Shown here piece after piece: positions 52,702 to 62,128 of a stretch of 64,000 nt of DNA. A program made the position numbers and the translations under genes. Within the stretch, counting starts at the first letter, position 1, and every line of letters starts with the position of its first letter. The DNA is from Flavobacterium aestivum (GTDB lineage: Bacteria; Bacteroidota; Bacteroidia; Flavobacteriales; Flavobacteriaceae): assembly GCF_026870175.2 (NCBI RefSeq), contig NZ_CP113977.2, forward strand, positions 2,728,001-2,792,000, in the 5' to 3' direction. The notes under the pieces are model-generated. The model worked only from the letters and a program-made list of their open reading frames with translations, had not been told where the DNA came from and searched no databases.

Positions 52702-53466
52702 TTAATCTAATTTTTCATCGACTAGTTTTGCAAAACTTTTTGCTGCACTTGTGAAGTCTGATGGTATGAGTATCACCGTAGTGGTGTTGTTGTCAATACC
52801 TATCTCTGCTAACATTTGCATACGTCTTAATTCGAGTGCAATTGGGCTTTCTTCCATTTTTTTTGCCCCTTGAGTTAGTTTAATGGAGGCTTCTAATTCG
52901 GCTTCAGCTTTTACGATTCGGGCTCTTTTTTCTCTGATGGCTTCAGCTTCACGAGCCATGGCTCTTTGCATTGCTTCTGGGATTTCGACATCTTTCATTT
53001 CTACCATTTCAATTTTAATTCCCCAAGGTTCAGTTGCTGAATCCACAATTTTTTGAAGAGTTCCATTGATCTGTTCTCTTTCTCTTAATACTTCGTCTAG
53101 AGAATGTTGTCCGATAATGTTTCTTAAAGCGGTGACTGAGAATTGATAAACTGCTTTGTTGTAATCTGCTACTTTAATAATTGCATTCTCTGGATTTGTT
53201 ATTTTAAACCATAGTACTGCATTTACTTTGATCGTTACACTGTCTTTTGTGATAGTTTCTTGTTGTTCGAGATCTACAGTATTCGTTCTAATGTCTACTC
53301 GTTGTTGTCTCTCTATAAAAGGAATAATCCAATAAATTCCCGGACCTTTTATGTTTTTGAAGCGACCAAGTCTAAAGACCACTCCACGTTGGTATTCTTG
53401 GGCAATGCGAATTCCAACTATTATGAACAGTATTGCTATTATTGCGATAATCTGGATGGGAGTCAT
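52702..53466 (-). CDS. Slipin / stomatin-like SPFH-domain membrane protein
   Basis: This 254-aa protein has one N-terminal TM segment (about 3-20) followed by the SPFH/band-7 domain: YQRGVVFRLGRF, GPGIYWIIPFI, RVDIRTNTVDLEQQETITKDSVTIKVNAV split over residues 57-85, and LRNIIGQHSLDEVLRERE. A long charged helix (EAMQRAMAREAEAIREKRARIVKAEAE) follows. Length and motifs match bacterial slipins, which form oligomeric membrane microdomains and are often paired with NfeD-type proteins. Here the partner is instead a flavin reductase gene 11 bases downstream. Role is likely membrane organisation or stress tolerance. Confidence 0.9.
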   Translation of the reverse strand: MTPIQIIAIIAILFIIVGIRIAQEYQRGVVFRLGRFKNIKGPGIYWIIPFIERQQRVDIRTNTVDLEQQETITKDSVTIKVNAVLWFKITNPENAIIKVADYNKAVYQFSVTALRNIIGQHSLDEVLREREQINGTLQKIVDSATEPWGIKIEMVEMKDVEIPEAMQRAMAREAEAIREKRARIVKAEAELEASIKLTQGAKKMEESPIALELRRMQMLAEIGIDNNTTTVILIPSDFTSAAKSFAKLVDEKLD

Positions 53467-54133
53467 GATGGTTGTTTTTTAATATTGAATTTTTTAGATC
53501 ATTTACAATATATCAATCAGTGATTTGGAAAATTAGCATTATATGGCATTAGAGAAGTAGTTGATTTGATTAAAATCAGTAGTAAAGATACAAAATAAAT
53601 AAATCATAAAAACCATGTAATGATTTGATTGTTATTGCTTTACTTTTTTTTAATGGAAAAATTGACCTAAAAGTCACATATAAACAAATAAATAATTTCT
53701 TCTAAAAATAAGATGGGGTATTATTAAGGGCATTAATTGTAACTATTTTGAAAATAAATTAAGCTTAATTATGATACAAATGAGTATCCTTACAAGAATT
53801 ATGTTGTAGCTAAATGATTCTAAATGAGTTGTTAAAGTTTTTTAAAACCATTTTTATTTTAAATAATGTAGTTTGAAGTTTTTTTAAATGCTTTCATCGA
53901 AAATATTAAAAAAAGCAATGTCTTGATTTTAGAATAATGTAGCTTAGTGTAGAATTTTTTGAAAATTGTGTGATAAAGTTGCCTCTTTTTGACGCAATAA
54001 ATGCCTTAATCACTTTTTTAAGGAATTTAATTTCATTGTTTTAATAAAAATTGGAATTCCCAATTCCGTTGTTTTTAGATTTCAATTGTTTCATGTGTTG
54101 TATTCGTTATTTATTATTTTAAAATTATTAAAT
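53467..54133. other. Intergenic region between slipin operon and 2628-aa gene, 667 bp
   Basis: This is AT-rich divergent spacer. A small inverted repeat, GGAATT-CCC-AATTCC (54053-54067), lies 67-81 bases upstream of the 2628-aa gene, next to a weak promoter-like pair (TTG at 54051 and TAGATTTC at 54076-54083, 22-base spacing). No coding potential or exact TAnnTTTG box was found for the slipin gene. Confidence 0.5.
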
Positions 54134-57100
54134 ATGAAAACATTTCTACCTAAAGCTGGATTTTTAACGATTGTTTTTTTAATTGCAAATTTATTTTTTG
54201 CAACTGCCTCTTATGGGCAAATTCTTATTTCAGATCAAGAGGATTATGCACCGGGATCAACTTGTACATTAACCGGTACTGGTTTCTTGCCAGGAGAAAC
54301 GGTTTCAATGGTAGTTAGACATGCGGATGAAACACCGGATAGTGGCGAAGACCATGATTCTTGGGTAGTTATCGCAGATGAGAATGGTAATTTTGTCACG
54401 ACTTGGCATGTTTGCGAGGATGATTGCTTGGGTTCTACTTTGAGAGCTACTGCTGATGGACTAACAAGTGGTTTACATGCGGAGGTAGTGTTTACGGATG
54501 GAAATTTAAGTACAGTAACAGTTGGTGCTCAAAGCACTAGTCTTGTATATGGTACCAGTAGTTCCGTTACATATCCCATTGTAGTTACTGCATCTAATAC
54601 TAGTGGTAATTTTTCCGTAACGATGAGTGTAACAGGTTTACCAACTGATATAAGTAGTGCCGTTTTCAGCAATCCCACTTTTACCCTTGCTCCAAATGGA
54701 ACTCAGAATTTGACACTTACGGTGACTACTCTAAATACGACTAAAGTTCCGGTATCTCCTCCTACTTTTACCGTAACGGCTACTGGAGGTGGAGGTTCTG
54801 GAAGCAAATCAGGTACACAAATATTTACTATTAACAAACGGGCACTTACAGGATCAATTACAGTAAGTAACAAGATATATGATAACACGACTATTGCCAC
54901 TATTGCCACGCGAAGTTTGGCAGGCCTTGTTGGAGCAGATGTAGTTTCATACACCGGTGGTACAGCTGCATTTACTCCTAATGAAAATGTAGGAACAGAA
55001 AAAATTGTGAATGCAACTGGACTTAGTTTATCGGGTGTAGATGCAGGTAACTATACAGTAAATACTGCTGCCTCAACAACAGCAAATATTACTGTTCGCA
55101 CATTAACCATAACAGCAGCTCCGAATACAAAAAACTATGATGGAACTGTAAGTTCGGCATCAACTCCTTCAATTACATCAGGTAGTATACAAACTGGAGA
55201 TACATCGGGTTTCACAGAGACTTACGATACGAAAAATAAAGGTGTAGGCAAAACATTAACTCCGTCTGGAATTGTAAATGATGGCAATAGTGGTAACAAC
55301 TATGCTTATACTTTTGTAAATAGTTCAGCTGGAGTAATTAATGCACGGACATTGACGGTAACCGCTGCTGCCAATACAAAAGCGTATGACGGAACTACAA
55401 CAGCAGCTGCAATACCAACTATTACAACTGGGTCGTTGGTAAGTGGAGATATAGGGACATTTAGCGAAACTTATGATACTAAAAATCAGGGTAGCGGCAA
55501 AACTATGACACCTGTATTAGTTTCTATTGTTGATGGTAGCAGTACGGATATGGCAGGAAATTACTCTGTTACACTTGCCACAAGTGCCAACAGTGTAATC
55601 AATAAAAGACCAATAACAGTTACAGCAACAGCTAATACAAAAATGTATGATGGAACTACAATTGCCGCTGCAGTACCTACAATTACAAACGGAACATTAG
55701 CAAGTGGAGATGTGGGGATATTTAATGAAACTTATACTACAAAGAATCAAGGTGTAGGCAAAACTATGACGCCAGTATTAGTTTCTATTGTTGATGGAAG
55801 TAATGCAAATATGGCAGGAAACTATATTGTGACATTGGCTACAAGTGCTACTGGAACGATCAATATGTTGCCAATAACGATTACAGCAGTAACAAATACA
55901 AAAACGTATGACGGAACAACTAGTGCTGCATCTGTGCCTATAGTTACTTCAGGTGTCGTGCAAACAGGTGATGTTGCAGCTTTTACAGAAGTTTATGCCA
56001 ACAAAAATGTAGGTTCAAGTAAGATATTAATTCCAGCGGGGATTGTTAATGACGGAAATAGTGGCAATAATTATGCTTATACATTTGTGAATGATGTAAC
56101 TGGTGTTATTAATGCTAGAGCATTAACGATTAATGGTGCAGTAACCAGTAAAATCTATGATGGCGGAACTGGTTCGTCAACTCCGCCAGCAATCACATCG
56201 GGTGTTGTTCAATCAGGGGATATTGCTGCATTTACCCAAACATATGATAACAGGAATGTTGGTAGCGCTAAGACTTTAATGCCATCAGGAGTCGTAACGG
56301 ATGGCAACAGTGGTAATAATTATACATACATATATTTTGCAAGCAATAATGGAACAATTACTAGTCGTGCATTGACAATTACGGGAGCACAAAGCTCAAA
56401 AGTTTATGATGCAACAACAAGCTCGCCATCCCTGCCAATAGTTACTATAGGTGCTATTCAGACGGGAGACGTAGCTAACTTTACTCAAGTATATAATAAT
56501 AAAAATGTGGGAACAGCTAAGACTTTAATTCCATCCGGTTCTGTAACTGATGGAAACGGAGGGAATAATTATACTTACACTTTTAATAATCTTACTACTG
56601 GTTCTAATCGCCAAATTACTGCTCTAGCTATAACAGTTACTGCAGCTACAAATACGAAAATATATGATGGGAATACAAGTGCAGCAGCAACACCAACAGT
56701 TACATCCGGAGCGGTACAAAGTGGTGATGTGACCAATTTCATAGAAGTATACAGTAATGCAAGTGCTGGTACGAATAAAATACTAATACCATCCGGTTCT
56801 GTAACGGACGGCAATAATGGTAATAATTATGCTTATTTGTTTGTAAATAATACAATTGGAGTAATCAATAAAGCAAATGCAACAATAGTAGTTGCACCTT
56901 ACAACGTGGCTTACAATGCCACCGAACATACCGCAACGGTAGCCACCGCAACAGGAGTGAACGGTGAGGATTTTACGGCAGACATTGTTTTGACCAACAC
57001 CAAACACACCGATGCCGGAGCATATTCGTCAGATTCCTGGTCATTTGCCGGAAACACAAACTACAATCCGGCAGGAGCAACCATCGAGGATGTTATTGGT

Positions 57101-60100
57101 AAAATCGACCCAACAATTGAGGTTACGCCTTACAACGTGGCTTATGATGCCACCGAACACACCGCAACAGTAACCACCGCAACGGGAGTGAACGGCGAGA
57201 ATTTTGCGGCAGACATTGTTTTGAACAACACCAAACACACTGATGCCGGAGCATATTCGTCAGATTCCTGGTCATTTGCCGGAAACACAAACTACAATCC
57301 GGCAGGAGCAACCATCGAGGATGTTATTGGTAAAATCGACCCAACAATTGAGGTTACGCCTTACAACGTGGCTTACAATGCTACCGAACATACCGCAACG
57401 GTAGCCACCGCAACGGGAGTGAACGGCGAGAACTTTACGGCAGACATTGTTTTGACCAACACCAAACACACCGATGCCGGAACGTATTCGTCAGATTCCT
57501 GGTCATTTGCCGGAAACACAAACTACAATCCGGCAGGGGCAACCATCGAGGATGTTATTGGTAAAATCGATCCTACAATAGTAGTTGCACCTTACAACGT
57601 GGCTTATGATGCCACCGAACATACCGCAACGGTAACCACCGCAACGGGAGTGAACGGAGAGGATTTTACGGCAGACATTGTTTTGACGAACACCAAACAC
57701 ACCGATGCCGGAACATATTCGTCAGATTCCTGGTCATTTGCCGGAAACACAAACTACAATCCGGCAGGAGCAACCATCGAGGATGTTATTGGTAAAATCG
57801 ATCCAACGATTGTGGTTGCACCTTACAATGTGGCTTATGATGCCGCTGAACATACCGCAACGGTAACCACCGCAACGGGAGTGAACGGCGAGAATTTTAC
57901 GGCCGACATTGTTTTGAACAACACCAAACACACCGATGCCGGAACATATTCGTCAGATTCCTGGTCATTTGCCGGAAACACAAACTACAATCCGGCAGGG
58001 GCAACCATCGAGGATGTTATTGGTAAAATCGACCCAACAATAGTAGTTGCACCTTACAACGTGGCCTATGATGCCACCGAACATACCGCAACGGTAACCA
58101 CCGCAACGGGAGTGAACGGCGAGAATTTTACGGCTGACATTGTTTTGACGAACACCAAACACACCGATGCCGGAACATATTCGTCAGATTCCTGGTCATT
58201 TGCCGGAAACACAAACTACAATCCGGCAGGAGCAACCATCGAGGATGTTATTGGTAAAATCGCCCCAATAATAGTAGTTGCACCTTACAACGTGGCTTAC
58301 AATGCTACCGAACATACCGCAACGGTAACCACCGCAACGGGAGTGAACGGAGAGAACTTTACGGCAGACATTGTTTTGACGAACACCAAACACACCGATG
58401 CCGGAACATATTCGTCAGATTTCTGGTCATTTGCCGGAAACACAAACTACAATCCGGCAGGGGCAACCATCGAGGATGTTATTGGTAAAATCGACCCAAC
58501 AATAGTAGTTGCACCTTACAACGTGGCTTACAATGCCACCGAACACACCGCAACGGTAGCCACCGCAACAGGAGTGAACGGTGAGGATTTTACGGCAGAC
58601 ATTGTTTTGACCAACACCAAACACACCGATGCCGGAACGTATTCGTCAGATTCCTGGTCATTTGCCGGAAACACAAACTACAATCCGGCAGGAGCAACCA
58701 TCGAGGATGTTATTGGTAAAATCGATCCTACAATAGTAGTTGCACCTTACAACGTGGCTTACAATGCCACCGAACATACCGCAACGGTAACCACCGCAAC
58801 TGGAGTGAACGGTGAGGATTTTACGGCTGATATTGTCTTGACGAACACCAAACACACTGATGCCGGAACATATTCGTCAGATTCCTGGTCATTTGCCGGA
58901 AACACAAACTACAATCCGGCAGGAGCAACCATCGAGGATGTTATTGGTAAAATCGATCCTACAATAGTAGTTGCACCTTATAACGTGGCTTACAATGCCA
59001 CCGAACATACCGCAACGGTAACCACCGCAACGGGAGTGAACGGAGAGAACTTTATGGCAGACATTGTCTTGACGAACACCAAACACACCGATGCCGGAAC
59101 ATATTCGTCAGATTCCTGGTCATTTGCCGGAAACACAAACTACAATCCGGCTGGGGCAACCATCGAGGATGTTATTGGTAAAATCGACCCAACAATAGTA
59201 GTTGCACCTTACAACGTGGCTTACGATGCCACGGAACATACCGCAACGGTAAACACCGCAACGGGAGTGAACGGCGAGAATTTTACGGCTGATATTGTTT
59301 TGACCAACACCAAACACACCGATGCCGGAACATATTCGTCAGATTCCTGGTCATTTGCCGGAAACACAAACTACAATCCGGCAGGAGCAACCATCGAGGA
59401 TGTTATTGGTAAAATCGACCCAACAATAGTAGTTGCACCTTACAACGTGGCTTACGATGCCACGGAACATACCGCAACGGTAACCACCGCAACGGGAGTG
59501 AACGGCGAGAATTTTACGGCAGACATTGTTTTGACCAACACCAAACACACCGATGCCGGAACATATTCGTCAGATTCCTGGTCATTTGCCGGAAACACAA
59601 ACTACAATCCGGCAGGAGCAACCATCGAGGATGTTATTGGTAAAATCGATCCAACGATTGTGGTTGCACCTTACAATGTGGCTTATGATGCCGCTGAACA
59701 TACCGCAACGGTAACCACCGCAACTGGAGTGAACGGCGAGAACTTTACGGCTGATATTGTTTTGACCAACACCAAACACACCGATGCCGGAACATATTCG
59801 TCAGATTCCTGGTCATTTGCCGGAAACACAAACTACAATCCGGCAGGGGCAACCATCGAGGACATTATTGGTAAAATCGACCCAACAATAGTAGTTGCGC
59901 CTTACAACGTGGCTTATGATGCCACGGAACATACCGCAACGGTAACCACCGCAACGGGAGTGAACGGCGAGAACTTTACGGCTGATATTGTTTTGACCAA
60001 CACCAAACACACCGATGCCGGAACATATTCGTCAGATTCCTGGTCATTTGCCGGAAACACAAACTACAATCCGGCAGGAGCAACCATTGAGGATGTTATT

Positions 60101-62020
60101 GGTAAAATCGATCCAACGATTGTGGTTACGCCTTATAATGTTACCTATAACGGACTTGCACATACCTCCCTTGGAACTGCAAAAGGGGTTTTATCCGAAG
60201 CTTTAGTAGGATTGGTGGTAAGCGGTACAACACATACTAATGCAGGAACTTATATAGCTGATATATGGACGTTTACAGATGTTACTGGAAACTATAATAA
60301 TCTAAATGGAACGCTAAATAATTTCATAGGTAAAGCCGATGCTGATGTAACCGTAACGGGTTATACAGGTGTATATAATGCATTGCCACATGGAGCAACA
60401 GGCTCTGTTACGGGAGTTGCTCTTGATCCTACAGCGGCTGGTAGCACATTAATTTTAGGTTCTAGCTTTACGAATGCTCCAGGAGGTACTGCAAATTGGA
60501 ATTTTGTAGGAGGTACAAATTATCTTGATGAATCAGGAACAGTTGCAATAGTGATTGGCAAAGCCAATACTAGCGTAAGTGCAACAGGAGGAATATTTAA
60601 TTTTGATGATAATGCCCATGCAGTGACAGCTTATACGACTGGTGTTGGAGGAGTTACTATTACGACTCCGTTTACTTTTAGTTATGTTGGAACAAATTGT
60701 GCTGGCGCTTATAATTCTGCTTCTGCACCCTCTGCACCTGGGACATATACAGCAACAGCAACATTTGATGGTAATTCCAATTATAATAGCTCTTCATCAA
60801 CTGCAAGTATTACTATTAAATCAATAATGACTGCAACTGCTACAGGTACTAACAACGTTTGTAATGCTGGTAATTCAGGTACAGCAACAGTTATACCTGC
60901 TCTTGGTAAAAGTCCATATACTTATTTGTGGAGTAATAGTGCTTTAACACAAAGTATAACCGGTTTAGTAGCGGGCACTTATAATGTTACAGTAACGGAT
61001 GCTAATCATTGTATAAAAACGAGTTCCTATACTGTTACAGAACCAACAGCTTTGTCTGCAACTATTACAACCAATAACCCTAATCTTTATTTTGGTTATT
61101 CAGGTGATCAGACAGCAACTATCACAGTAAAACCAAAAGGTGGACAAGCGCCTTACCGAGTAGAAATAATGATGGTAGATCCTTTACCTGTTTCACCATC
61201 TCGTCCAATTGAACGTGTGGGAGGCAAACTTATCAGTGGCTATATTAATAACACTGGTAATGAATCTTGGGTAAATGTAGATGCAACATACCAAACTATT
61301 AATTCGAGTACGGCACAGTCAAAATCTATTTCAAGTAATCCGGTAAGTACAAGTTTTAATAATATTCTTTTAAATGGAAGTTATTCCGTAAATGTTACTT
61401 TGCTTACAGATGCACGATTTATTGCTACGGTAGTTGATGCCAATGGATGTTCTTATACTATACCATACAATCAGTCAGTTGGGGTTGATGCTGAAGATGC
61501 ACGTTGCTTTGCTGGAAATAGTGGTGTTGCAAAAGTTACGCTTTGTCATCAAACGGGAAATGCTAAGAATCCGTGTACGGCTATTTGCGTAGATCAGTCA
61601 GCGGTGCAAGAGCATCTTAATCATGGTGACTTTTTGGGTAAATGTACCAGCAACTGTAAAGTTCCGGTATCAAATGCAAAATTAATTCAATCAGATAAAA
61701 CAGTTGTAGAATCTACTGAATTGACCGTAAATGCTTTGTCTAATTCAATCGGCAGTAATGAAGAAATTGCAGAGTCTACCGAATTTACAGTAAGAGCTTT
61801 TCCTAATCCGAGCGATAATCAGTTTACTTTAGTATTGGAAGGTGGAAGTAATGAAAAAGTCGAAGTTTTGGTGTATGACATGCTTGCCCGTAGAGTAAAA
61901 CGTATCGAAAAAAATAGTGGTTTACCGATTGTTTTTGGAGAGGAATTCACTTCTGGTGAGTATTTAGTCTTGGTTAGACAAGGAGCTAATGCAAAATCAC
62001 TCAACTTGATAAAAAAATAA
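54134..62020 (+). CDS. Giant YDG/MBG-repeat T9SS-secreted surface protein, 2628 aa
   Basis: The ATG at 54134 gives the signal peptide MKTFLPKAGFLTIVFLIANL..., ending ASYGQ; an in-frame upstream ATG at 54086 adds an unlike leader. An N-terminal Ig-like domain (DQEDYAPGSTCTLTGTGF ... LPGETVSM) precedes about seven YDG modules (about residues 320-913: NTK-YDGT, GNNYAYTF). Then come 14 copies of a 77-aa MBG-type module (917-1994) and about three divergent relatives (YNGLAHTS, YNALPHGA, DDNAHAV). After these lie an SprB module (NVCNAGNSGTATV ... YTYLWSN) and a Cys-rich KVTLCHQTGN motif. The end is a T9SS type A sorting domain (VRAFPNPSDNQF ... LNLIKK). Surface location is expected. The N- and C-termini are closely similar to those of the 3673-aa protein although the cores differ. 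Repeats are notably richer in G+C than the surrounding DNA. A terminator follows at 62047. Confidence 0.86.
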   Translation: MKTFLPKAGFLTIVFLIANLFFATASYGQILISDQEDYAPGSTCTLTGTGFLPGETVSMVVRHADETPDSGEDHDSWVVIADENGNFVTTWHVCEDDCLGSTLRATADGLTSGLHAEVVFTDGNLSTVTVGAQSTSLVYGTSSSVTYPIVVTASNTSGNFSVTMSVTGLPTDISSAVFSNPTFTLAPNGTQNLTLTVTTLNTTKVPVSPPTFTVTATGGGGSGSKSGTQIFTINKRALTGSITVSNKIYDNTTIATIATRSLAGLVGADVVSYTGGTAAFTPNENVGTEKIVNATGLSLSGVDAGNYTVNTAASTTANITVRTLTITAAPNTKNYDGTVSSASTPSITSGSIQTGDTSGFTETYDTKNKGVGKTLTPSGIVNDGNSGNNYAYTFVNSSAGVINARTLTVTAAANTKAYDGTTTAAAIPTITTGSLVSGDIGTFSETYDTKNQGSGKTMTPVLVSIVDGSSTDMAGNYSVTLATSANSVINKRPITVTATANTKMYDGTTIAAAVPTITNGTLASGDVGIFNETYTTKNQGVGKTMTPVLVSIVDGSNANMAGNYIVTLATSATGTINMLPITITAVTNTKTYDGTTSAASVPIVTSGVVQTGDVAAFTEVYANKNVGSSKILIPAGIVNDGNSGNNYAYTFVNDVTGVINARALTINGAVTSKIYDGGTGSSTPPAITSGVVQSGDIAAFTQTYDNRNVGSAKTLMPSGVVTDGNSGNNYTYIYFASNNGTITSRALTITGAQSSKVYDATTSSPSLPIVTIGAIQTGDVANFTQVYNNKNVGTAKTLIPSGSVTDGNGGNNYTYTFNNLTTGSNRQITALAITVTAATNTKIYDGNTSAAATPTVTSGAVQSGDVTNFIEVYSNASAGTNKILIPSGSVTDGNNGNNYAYLFVNNTIGVINKANATIVVAPYNVAYNATEHTATVATATGVNGEDFTADIVLTNTKHTDAGAYSSDSWSFAGNTNYNPAGATIEDVIGKIDPTIEVTPYNVAYDATEHTATVTTATGVNGENFAADIVLNNTKHTDAGAYSSDSWSFAGNTNYNPAGATIEDVIGKIDPTIEVTPYNVAYNATEHTATVATATGVNGENFTADIVLTNTKHTDAGTYSSDSWSFAGNTNYNPAGATIEDVIGKIDPTIVVAPYNVAYDATEHTATVTTATGVNGEDFTADIVLTNTKHTDAGTYSSDSWSFAGNTNYNPAGATIEDVIGKIDPTIVVAPYNVAYDAAEHTATVTTATGVNGENFTADIVLNNTKHTDAGTYSSDSWSFAGNTNYNPAGATIEDVIGKIDPTIVVAPYNVAYDATEHTATVTTATGVNGENFTADIVLTNTKHTDAGTYSSDSWSFAGNTNYNPAGATIEDVIGKIAPIIVVAPYNVAYNATEHTATVTTATGVNGENFTADIVLTNTKHTDAGTYSSDFWSFAGNTNYNPAGATIEDVIGKIDPTIVVAPYNVAYNATEHTATVATATGVNGEDFTADIVLTNTKHTDAGTYSSDSWSFAGNTNYNPAGATIEDVIGKIDPTIVVAPYNVAYNATEHTATVTTATGVNGEDFTADIVLTNTKHTDAGTYSSDSWSFAGNTNYNPAGATIEDVIGKIDPTIVVAPYNVAYNATEHTATVTTATGVNGENFMADIVLTNTKHTDAGTYSSDSWSFAGNTNYNPAGATIEDVIGKIDPTIVVAPYNVAYDATEHTATVNTATGVNGENFTADIVLTNTKHTDAGTYSSDSWSFAGNTNYNPAGATIEDVIGKIDPTIVVAPYNVAYDATEHTATVTTATGVNGENFTADIVLTNTKHTDAGTYSSDSWSFAGNTNYNPAGATIEDVIGKIDPTIVVAPYNVAYDAAEHTATVTTATGVNGENFTADIVLTNTKHTDAGTYSSDSWSFAGNTNYNPAGATIEDIIGKIDPTIVVAPYNVAYDATEHTATVTTATGVNGENFTADIVLTNTKHTDAGTYSSDSWSFAGNTNYNPAGATIEDVIGKIDPTIVVTPYNVTYNGLAHTSLGTAKGVLSEALVGLVVSGTTHTNAGTYIADIWTFTDVTGNYNNLNGTLNNFIGKADADVTVTGYTGVYNALPHGATGSVTGVALDPTAAGSTLILGSSFTNAPGGTANWNFVGGTNYLDESGTVAIVIGKANTSVSATGGIFNFDDNAHAVTAYTTGVGGVTITTPFTFSYVGTNCAGAYNSASAPSAPGTYTATATFDGNSNYNSSSSTASITIKSIMTATATGTNNVCNAGNSGTATVIPALGKSPYTYLWSNSALTQSITGLVAGTYNVTVTDANHCIKTSSYTVTEPTALSATITTNNPNLYFGYSGDQTATITVKPKGGQAPYRVEIMMVDPLPVSPSRPIERVGGKLISGYINNTGNESWVNVDATYQTINSSTAQSKSISSNPVSTSFNNILLNGSYSVNVTLLTDARFIATVVDANGCSYTIPYNQSVGVDAEDARCFAGNSGVAKVTLCHQTGNAKNPCTAICVDQSAVQEHLNHGDFLGKCTSNCKVPVSNAKLIQSDKTVVESTELTVNALSNSIGSNEEIAESTEFTVRAFPNPSDNQFTLVLEGGSNEKVEVLVYDMLARRVKRIEKNSGLPIVFGEEFTSGEYLVLVRQGANAKSLNLIKK
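55097..56870 (+). repeat. Seven YDG-type modules of about 250 bp
   Basis: Seven diverged tandem modules each begin with a strand like LTITAA-NTK-YDGT. They contain SGxxxxGDxxxFxExY and NKNxGxxKxLxPSG, and end GNNYxYTFxN. Divergence is much greater than in the adjoining 231-bp array, so this array is older. Boundaries are approximate. Confidence 0.8.
56882..60115 (+). repeat. Fourteen perfect-length 231-bp (77-aa) tandem repeats
   Basis: Fourteen direct copies of exactly 231 bp encode TIVVAPYNVAYNATEHTATV ... GVNGEDFTADIVLTNTKHTD ... SFAGNTNYNPAGATIEDVIG. No indels occur in 3234 bp, and no Cys is present. Copies differ at a few sites (N/D before ATEH, GED/GEN, A/T before TATG). A divergent fifteenth copy starts at 60116. 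Antisense reading of the array is also open in one frame; that is a by-product of unit length, not a set of genes. Confidence 0.95.
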
Positions 62021-62046
62021 AAACATTTTTAAAACATTTTTAAAAT

Positions 62047-62082
62047 AAAGCCCCCCCTAATTTTATTTGGGAGGGCTTTACA
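62047..62082. terminator. Bidirectional terminator between the 2628-aa gene and amtB
   Basis: AAAGCCCCCCC (62047-62057) pairs with GGGAGGGCTTT (62069-62079) with one mismatch and an 11-base loop between convergent genes. T/A-rich DNA follows on both sides. Confidence 0.8.
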
Positions 62083-62128
62083 ATTTTATAAAATAAGAGT
62101 ATTTTTTTAGATATTTGTAAATTGATTT

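Noticed and set aside
56783..60010. Series of identical-looking ~65-aa open frames on the minus strand every 231 bp
   Set aside because: They are antisense shadows of the indel-free 231-bp array. Cys/Arg-rich composition and exact periodicity follow from the sense repeat.
25850..62020. A mobile element carrying the giant adhesins
   Set aside because: No transposase, integrase, tRNA target or flanking direct repeat was found at the edges of this region.
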